Part shown: piece by piece, positions 40,275 through 44,924 of the stretch
How the letters are laid out: every line of letters starts with the position of its first letter
Position numbering within the stretch: position 1 is the first letter of the stretch
Source of the DNA: a virus
Length of the DNA: 44,924 bases
Strand: one strand, 5' to 3'
Virus record (IMG/VR): IMGVR_UViG_3300033388_003146
Span: 1-44,924 of that record
Position numbers and translations under genes: made by a program
Notes under the pieces: model-generated
What the model was told of the DNA's origin: nothing
The model's input: only the letters and a program-made list of their open reading frames with translations
Database searches by the model: none

Positions 40275-40777
40275 ATTACTGGATAATAGCAGATACTCAT
40301 TTTGGCCACGATAAAATAGCTGAATGTTTCGGCAGGCCAAAGGATTTTGAAATTAAGATATTCAAAGCCTTAAATATAGTAAGGCCACAAGACGTACTTA
40401 TCCACTTAGGTGATTTTTGTATTGGTAAGGACGCTTATTGGCACGATCTATTTATGGACAAATGTCCTGCTAATATAAAATGGTTTGTAAAGGGAAACCA
40501 CGACCGTAAAAGTGTCTCATGGTATCTTGGCAGAGGGTGGGACTGTGTAACTGAGCGATTGCAATTAACCGTATTCGGTAAGACTATTTTATTCTCTCAT
40601 AAACCCTTATCATCTGGAGATTACGATATAAATATACATGGACATCTTCATACAAACGGTCAGCACCACCACCCTGAATTAGATGATTTTGTAGATAAGC
40701 ATAATATATTGATAGCAATAGAGGGTGAGTATAAACCTGTAAGTTTAAGAAGGATAGTGGAGGGGAGAAAACCATGA
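40271..40777 (+). CDS. metallophosphoesterase
   Basis: This 168-residue calcineurin-like phosphoesterase has all core motifs: DTH (D8, H10), GDF (D48), GNHD (75-78), H110 and GHLH (124-127). These bind two metal ions. Phage enzymes of this size act on phosphodiesters of unknown identity. It overlaps the following gene by 4 nt. The substrate cannot be predicted. Confidence 0.94.
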   Translation: MNYWIIADTHFGHDKIAECFGRPKDFEIKIFKALNIVRPQDVLIHLGDFCIGKDAYWHDLFMDKCPANIKWFVKGNHDRKSVSWYLGRGWDCVTERLQLTVFGKTILFSHKPLSSGDYDINIHGHLHTNGQHHHPELDDFVDKHNILIAIEGEYKPVSLRRIVEGRKP

Positions 40778-41172
40778 CCAACACACAGACACAGCAAGCA
40801 GTATTTGAATTGGTGAAGAGGGAAGGGGAGTCAGACCATCCAGTAGGAAGTCTTCAGTCAAGGAAAGGTTTTATGCGTCTTGGGTGCATTCCCTGCGATA
40901 AGGAGATTCCTATAGATAAAGAGGATGCCGCCGAATTTAGAAAAGAGCACCCCACTTTTCCCGACCTCACCACCCCTGACGGAGCTTTCTGGCTGATGGC
41001 TAGGTTGCCTGAGTGGGATAGGTTTGAGGAGTTTTGTGTTGATTGGACGATGGGTAATTATAGACCTACTCGCTATGGGATTGTAATTCATCTTCTCACT
41101 TGGCTAGGCTCAGACCCCTCAGCACTATTCAAGGCTATATGTGAATTTGAGGGGCTGGAGGTGGAAGGGTGA
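40774..41172 (+). CDS. conserved-type hypothetical protein (132 aa)
   Basis: This mixed alpha/beta protein has CIPCDKEIPIDKEDAAEFRK and, near the C-terminus, FCVDWTMGNYRPTRYGIVIH, a pattern seen in phage proteins of unknown function. No catalytic motif is visible. It is coupled upstream by ATGA and downstream by GTGA. Confidence 0.75.
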   Translation: MTNTQTQQAVFELVKREGESDHPVGSLQSRKGFMRLGCIPCDKEIPIDKEDAAEFRKEHPTFPDLTTPDGAFWLMARLPEWDRFEEFCVDWTMGNYRPTRYGIVIHLLTWLGSDPSALFKAICEFEGLEVEG

Positions 41173-41318
41173 TACATAAAATACTATGCTTTTTTGGTAG
41201 ACATAATTTTGAGCATGACAGCTATCTTGATGTGCCACTTATACCAACGAGGATTGTACAATGTAAGTGGTGTATGACAATTAGATTGTCGGGTAGGAGC
41301 GTTTATTATGGAGACTAA
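41169..41318 (+). CDS. 49-aa Cys/His protein
   Basis: GTG at 41169 overlaps the previous stop. The protein starts MIHKILCFFGRHNFEHDSYL and has CKWC near residue 32, so C7, H12, C32 and C35 could bind zinc. The CFFGRH...CKWC form is common among tiny phage proteins. It overlaps the next gene by 11 nt. Confidence 0.65.
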   Translation: MIHKILCFFGRHNFEHDSYLDVPLIPTRIVQCKWCMTIRLSGRSVYYGD

Positions 41319-41730
41319 TCGAGACAAAGAGATAAACCGGATATTGCATGAGATGATGGGGTTGTGTTGGTGTGATAAGCTAACAGAGCTTAAACGAGAA
41401 CCACACGAGAGTTTTACGAAATATGTTTGCTCAGAATGTAACAGACGGCTACGGGTTCGTTGGTCTAAAGTGGCCACTAGTTCTGACGAAGAACTTGTCG
41501 TAGCGGACAACCCCACCTACCTCGAACACGGTAAGCACTGGGGGAATCTGTTGAACTGGTCTGGTAATCAGTCTTGGTATGAAGATTTTAGAATTAAATT
41601 ATGGCAAAAGCACTTTAGGACGAATAAGCTAATACACACAGAAACAGGGATACCTTTCTGGCCCATTAATAACCCACGCTCACTAGCAGAGAGTCTTGTG
41701 GAATATAGGGAGGGATTGAAGGATGGATAG
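41308..41730 (+). CDS. hypothetical protein with zinc ribbon (140 aa)
   Basis: This protein has a helical start, CWC near 20-22 and CSEC near 41-44, forming a zinc ribbon. A tryptophan-rich region (WGNLLNWSGNQSWYEDF) and a basic helix follow. No family is recognised. It overlaps both neighbours. Confidence 0.75.
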   Translation: METNRDKEINRILHEMMGLCWCDKLTELKREPHESFTKYVCSECNRRLRVRWSKVATSSDEELVVADNPTYLEHGKHWGNLLNWSGNQSWYEDFRIKLWQKHFRTNKLIHTETGIPFWPINNPRSLAESLVEYREGLKDG

Positions 41731-41911
41731 TAAGGATGGAATTGTATTGTTCATAATAATTGTGGTATGCGTGGCACTGGGTATTGTACTTGGGGTTATT
41801 GTAGGCGCAAAATTGCAAACAGAGCATTGTAAGAAAGTATCAATCCAACACGGCATCGCCCAATACCACCCACAGACGGGTGAGTTTGAGTGGTTAAAGG
41901 AGGGGAGATGA
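41723..41911 (+). CDS. single-TM protein (62 aa)
   Basis: Residues of about 7-28 form a strong membrane helix (IVLFIIIVVCVALGIVLGVI), followed by a hydrophilic C-terminal tail of about 34 residues. It is probably an inner-membrane protein with the tail outside. It is coupled to both neighbours. No family is recognised. Confidence 0.75.
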   Translation: MDSKDGIVLFIIIVVCVALGIVLGVIVGAKLQTEHCKKVSIQHGIAQYHPQTGEFEWLKEGR

Positions 41912-42081
41912 AAGTAGAGATAAATAAGGAAGGAAGATTGTTGATATCAGCAGAAAACGAACTTGAGCAGTACGCTTTAGAGGTCTGGTGCAATGCTAAT
42001 ATAAAAGATTGCAAGATAGATTTGGAGCACATAGCTATAACATGGGGCGACGAGGAGAAAACCAATGACGATATTGAGTAA
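41908..42081 (+). CDS. hypothetical protein (57 aa)
   Basis: ATG 41908 follows GGAGGGGAG and overlaps the previous stop. The protein is acidic with a beta-like start (KVEINKEGRLLISAENELEQ) and contains two cysteines. No family is recognised. Confidence 0.7.
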   Translation: MKVEINKEGRLLISAENELEQYALEVWCNANIKDCKIDLEHIAITWGDEEKTNDDIE

Positions 42082-42445
42082 GGAAGAGAGTGAACGACTT
42101 AAGCAAGATGAATTAAATACTTTAGAAGTGAATTGTTGCAACGAATGTATTGATGGCGCCAAAGATATCCTTAACCTCATCGACACCATCGACCATCTGC
42201 GTGAGAAGGTGAGGGAGTTGGAAGGTAAGATACCCTGCTTACGCTTTAGCTCGGAACTTAATGGCGGCGAAATGGATATAAATTGCGATTGCCCCTCCTG
42301 CGAAGCCGTTGAAGAGCCAGAGGTTGTGCTAGGTGTACGTAAAGCAAATGACGATGCTCACATGCAGAAATATTGTACTTGTATAGAGCCAGATTGTGAG
42401 TGCGCGGAGATGTCCCTGTTAAAAGGAAAACCCAATGACCGATGA
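42065..42445 (+). CDS. Cys-rich helical hypothetical protein (126 aa)
   Basis: An N-terminal helix with CCNEC is followed by a coiled region (LIDTIDHLREKVRELEGKI) and two further Cys clusters (CDCPSC, CTCIEPDCEC). It may bind zinc and dimerise. No family is recognised. It overlaps genes on either side. Confidence 0.72.
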   Translation: MTILSKEESERLKQDELNTLEVNCCNECIDGAKDILNLIDTIDHLREKVRELEGKIPCLRFSSELNGGEMDINCDCPSCEAVEEPEVVLGVRKANDDAHMQKYCTCIEPDCECAEMSLLKGKPNDR

Positions 42446-42593
42446 CATCCTAACCCTAGCCCTCGGAGACCTCAAGCCCTGCCCTCGTTGTGGTACAGGT
42501 AAGGTAATGAGGGTAGCCAAGGGTGTGTGTAGACCCTGTAACGAGCAGGGAATAGAAGAAGTACAGGAGGGAGCATACGATGAAGAGTGTTGA
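42435..42593 (+). CDS. 52-aa zinc-ribbon protein
   Basis: The protein starts MTDDILTLALGDLKPCPRCG and has CPRC and CRPC about 16 residues apart, a standard zinc ribbon. The acidic C-terminus ends DEEC. Its start overlaps the previous gene and its end overlaps the next one. Confidence 0.72.
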   Translation: MTDDILTLALGDLKPCPRCGTGKVMRVAKGVCRPCNEQGIEEVQEGAYDEEC

Positions 42594-42726
42594 GGAGTTG
42601 GATGTGACGTCAGTATTTATTCGGGGAGTAATGTATCTTATGTACACGGATGAATTGGAAGCGTATCTAAAAGTAAGGTGTAGTAAAAGCGTTACGATAC
42701 CTGTCGACGCAATCAAGGAGGCTTGA
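42580..42726 (+). CDS. 48-aa hypothetical protein
   Basis: The protein starts MKSVEELDVTSVFIRGVMYL and ends VTIPVDAIKEA. CAGGAGGG before the ATG gives good translational support. No motif is recognised. It overlaps the zinc-ribbon gene by 14 nt. Confidence 0.65.
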   Translation: MKSVEELDVTSVFIRGVMYLMYTDELEAYLKVRCSKSVTIPVDAIKEA

Positions 42727-42728
42727 GG

Positions 42729-42947
42729 ATGAAGGTGAGGGGAGAAGTATTTAGTAAAGGAGATTCTTATTATTCAGTATTATTTATTAATGAGGCTACA
42801 TTAATAGGTCACTTTAAAGATAGAGATGATGACAGTCGTTTACTTTCTGATAGGGAATTTATATTTTCTTCTACCCACGCCGAAGCCAAAGCAGCAGCCG
42901 AGGCCTTCGCTGAGAAGCACAATATGACGATAGAGTGGGAGGAGTGA
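42729..42947 (+). CDS. hypothetical protein (72 aa)
   Basis: ATG 42729 is chosen because AAGGAGG at 42716-42722 is well spaced; a TTG at 42723 is less likely. The protein has a beta-rich first half and an alanine/glutamate-rich helix (HAEAKAAAEAFAEKHN). Its function is unknown. Confidence 0.72.
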   Translation: MKVRGEVFSKGDSYYSVLFINEATLIGHFKDRDDDSRLLSDREFIFSSTHAEAKAAAEAFAEKHNMTIEWEE

Positions 42948-42948
42948 T

Positions 42949-43293
42949 ATGCAGAAGAAAAAAGATACTACTGATAAGGACGATGAGAAAAAAATCCGTA
43001 AGAGTAAACGTACTAAGTGTGTTGCCACTCCTAGCTTTAAGATAGGTGACAGAGTGGTATTAAAGTCCAGCTATGGCAATGATGGTAAATACTTATTAAT
43101 ACTTGTAATGGATGTTGTGCCGGCGTATAGACGAGACAGATTTAAGTACTACGGAAGAATTTTGCAAGTAAACCATCTCAACCGCCAATATATGATTAAT
43201 CATTTAGCTGATTTTTCTAATGGTTATCTTGGGTCTTATAGTATCGCAAACGTACCAGAAGATAGTGTTAAATGGCTAAAGGAGACCCCATGA
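42949..43293 (+). CDS. basic hypothetical protein (114 aa)
   Basis: A Lys/Asp-rich N-terminal tail is followed by a small beta-barrel-like domain (FKIGDRVVLKSSYGNDGKYL). The domain has an SH3-like look, possibly nucleic-acid binding. It starts just after the previous stop and overlaps the next gene. Confidence 0.72.
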   Translation: MQKKKDTTDKDDEKKIRKSKRTKCVATPSFKIGDRVVLKSSYGNDGKYLLILVMDVVPAYRRDRFKYYGRILQVNHLNRQYMINHLADFSNGYLGSYSIANVPEDSVKWLKETP

Positions 43294-43577
43294 AGAGACT
43301 GTGGACGTGGCTAAACGAGCCTCGCAAGACGACCCACCTAGCCGTATTGGTATGGCTCATGGCTTTCACGATACTGGCCTATCATAATAGCACGCTCATC
43401 TCTCTAGAAAACTGTGCTTATCTGTCTGGCAAGCAGACCGTCGCCTCGCACGCAGCTGAAATATCGAGACTACACGACCGTAACGACCGTAACCTGACCG
43501 AGCTAATAATAGCTAGAGAGAAGATTAAATTATGGGAGAGCATAACAATGTACGATTTTGTGGAGGTGGAAAAATAA
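43290..43577 (+). CDS. membrane-anchored coiled-coil protein (95 aa)
   Basis: ATG 43290 overlaps the previous stop, with GGAG upstream. A basic start (KRLWTWLNEPRKTT) is followed by a single TM helix (about 22-38) and a helical tail (ISRLHDRNDRNLTELIIARE). The shape recalls inner spanins, but the position in the early arm and lack of an embedded partner argue against that. The function is unknown. Confidence 0.72.
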   Translation: MKRLWTWLNEPRKTTHLAVLVWLMAFTILAYHNSTLISLENCAYLSGKQTVASHAAEISRLHDRNDRNLTELIIAREKIKLWESITMYDFVEVEK

Positions 43578-43915
43578 TGGATATATTTGGCGATGAAGAA
43601 AGCTACACCGACCGTACCGTCCACGAGGCTTGTGGTAAACCTGATGCGACCTGTAAGTGCCCGTCCAATTCCTTGCTCCCGCCCCTCGCCCTAGCTGAGG
43701 TGCAGAAAGTCCTTGAGTTCGGCGCGAAGAAATATAGTCCGCATGGGTGGAAGACGGAGAATACAACGGAAGGGGATATGGCAGCTCTTAAACGTCACCT
43801 AGCTTCCTATGATGATAAGGAACGGTATGACCATGAGACTACCTTGCACGCCCTGTCTCATCTTGTGGCTAGGGCGTTATTTGTAATTGAGAGAGACTTA
43901 GGGGGGGACAAATGA
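43577..43915 (+). CDS. DUF5664-type (dATP/dGTP diphosphohydrolase-like) protein
   Basis: This 112-residue protein has LAEVQKVLEFGAKKYSPHGW, then MAALKRHLASY, and ends with HALSHLVARALFVIE. This is the helical pattern of the DUF5664 family, often annotated as a dATP/dGTP pyrophosphohydrolase-like domain. It may adjust nucleotide pools. It is coupled upstream by TAATG and downstream by ATGA to the SF2 helicase. Confidence 0.85.
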   Translation: MDIFGDEESYTDRTVHEACGKPDATCKCPSNSLLPPLALAEVQKVLEFGAKKYSPHGWKTENTTEGDMAALKRHLASYDDKERYDHETTLHALSHLVARALFVIERDLGGDK

Positions 43916-44924
43916 AACCACGCCCCTACCAGCAAACTGCAATAGACGAGATACGGCTGGCCTATACTCAGGCTTTTCAGTCACCTATCTATGTTGCCCC
44001 TACGGGTAGTGGCAAGACGTTTACTTTTTCCTATATATCCAAAAATGCTTCGCAGAAAGGAAATAATATCTGCATTATTGTCCATCGGCGTGAGTTATTG
44101 CTCCAGACTTCCAATGCTTTGGATAATATGCGTGTGCCACACGGTTTAATCTCCGCTGGCTTCACGAGTAGCAGACAGCAGAAAGTACAGATTGCAAGTG
44201 TGCAATCATTGGCTCGTAGGCTTTGGCAATACCCTGAAGACCATTTCGATTTATTGATTTTCGACGAAGCGCATCATGGCCTAGCTAAGACGTGGGGTAA
44301 AATAATAGGCCATTTTTCTAAGGCTAGATTCTTAGGTGTTACGGCAACACCTGTACGTCTGGACGGCAAGGGACTGAAGGGTATTTTTGATAAAATGATT
44401 GTCGGTGCAGGAATTAAGGAACTTACCGCACAAGGATATCTTGCCCCTTATGTAGCCTATGCTCCCAATATTGGCGTGGACGTTGAAGGCGTACATATCC
44501 GTATGGGTGACTACAGTAAGAAAGAATTGGTGACGAAAACAGATAAACCTACAATAACTGGCTGTGCAGTTAAGCATTATCGTAAATTAGCCCATAAGCT
44601 CCCTGCGATTGCTTTCTGCGTAACTATCGAACACGCAGAGCACGTTGCTCAGGCTTTCCGTGACGGTGGGTATAGGTCAGAGGTCATTCATGGCAAGCTC
44701 ACGTCCTTAGAGCGTAGTCAGATGATTGAGGGCTTGGCTAGTGGAGACATAGATGTGCTTACCAGTTGCGAGTTGATATCTGAGGGCGTGGATATCCCCG
44801 TCGTAACTGTAGCGATTTTGCTTCGCAAGACGAAGAGCTTGGGTCTGTATATGCAACAGGTAGGCCGAGTGCTACGTCCTCATCCTTCAAAAGAGAAGGC
44901 AATTATTATCGACCATGTACGCAA
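43912..44924 (+). CDS. SF2 DEAD/DEAH-type helicase, N-terminal part
   Basis: This is the 5' portion of the gene completed at 2-493. Motif I APTGSGKT (29-36), motif II DEAH (118-121) and motif III TATP (144-147) are visible, along with the start of the second RecA-like domain (VEGVHIRMGDYSKKEL, later ICVTIEHAEH-like strands and ISEGVDIPVV). The whole protein is about 463 residues. It would unwind DNA using ATP in replication or recombination. It begins in an ATGA overlap with the DUF5664-type gene. Confidence 0.94.
   Translation, partial: MKPRPYQQTAIDEIRLAYTQAFQSPIYVAPTGSGKTFTFSYISKNASQKGNNICIIVHRRELLLQTSNALDNMRVPHGLISAGFTSSRQQKVQIASVQSLARRLWQYPEDHFDLLIFDEAHHGLAKTWGKIIGHFSKARFLGVTATPVRLDGKGLKGIFDKMIVGAGIKELTAQGYLAPYVAYAPNIGVDVEGVHIRMGDYSKKELVTKTDKPTITGCAVKHYRKLAHKLPAIAFCVTIEHAEHVAQAFRDGGYRSEVIHGKLTSLERSQMIEGLASGDIDVLTSCELISEGVDIPVVTVAILLRKTKSLGLYMQQVGRVLRPHPSKEKAIIIDHVR
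44811..44924. repeat. terminal repeat copy 2 (circular-map overlap)
   Basis: This is identical to bases 1-114. It lies within the helicase frame, which continues unbroken if 44810 is joined to base 1. Confidence 0.95.

Noticed and set aside
43290-43577. Inner spanin
   Set aside because: It has a TM helix and coiled tail but sits in the early arm with no embedded or following lipoprotein gene.
1-44924. CRISPR array, integrase, transposase or insertion sequence
   Set aside because: No regular spaced repeats, recombinase or transposase motifs, or IS-type inverted ends were seen.

Overview
The window is the complete, circularly closed map of a tailed phage with podovirus-type virion genes. It was linearised inside one gene: bases 1-114 are identical to 44811-44924, so the unique length is 44810 bp. 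The cut falls within an SF2 helicase that starts at 43912 and ends at 493. The virion set is a SU10-type major capsid protein, P22-type portal, SU10-type adaptor, nozzle-like tail protein, beta-helix tailspike and an ejection-protein cluster, with no tape measure or tube protein. A DnaA-box cluster, sigma70-type promoters, an M15 endolysin and a host-type SSB tail fit a bacterial, probably Gram-negative host. The host itself cannot be named from the sequence.

The map has two arms leaving a divergent promoter region at 26.15-26.30 kb. The minus-strand (late) arm runs from 26148 down to 1983: HTH protein (TerS candidate), a gene-poor block with DnaA boxes, three small genes, TerL, a small membrane protein, tRNA-Pro, a terminator, a small hypothetical, portal, scaffold-like protein, capsid, a conserved small protein, a double glycosyltransferase, adaptor, tail and fibre proteins, nozzle, tailspike, GNAT-like protein, three ejection-type proteins, a membrane/coiled-coil protein, M15 endolysin and holin. 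Many genes are coupled by ATGA or TAATG junctions.

The plus-strand (early/replication) arm runs from 26300 through the map joint to 1941. It carries some 50 mostly tiny genes, many with zinc-ribbon CxxC pairs. Recognisable functions are an RHH-like protein, ASCH-type protein, P-loop helicase-like ATPase, YqaJ exonuclease, RecT annealase, YopX-like protein, CI-like HTH protein, SSB, metallophosphoesterase, DUF5664-type protein, SF2 helicase, VRR-NUC nuclease and HNH endonuclease. tRNA-Met(CAT) and tRNA-Gln(TTG) also lie here. The arms converge at a terminator near 1953-1984.

No DNA polymerase, RNA polymerase or integrase was found. With the DnaA-box cluster, this suggests that the phage recruits host replication initiation and the host replisome, and uses its own exonuclease/RecT/SSB for recombination. 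The most unusual part is 33745-34205: two tandem structured elements with identical termini, each drawable as a tRNA-like cloverleaf with greatly expanded arms, next to a normal tRNA.
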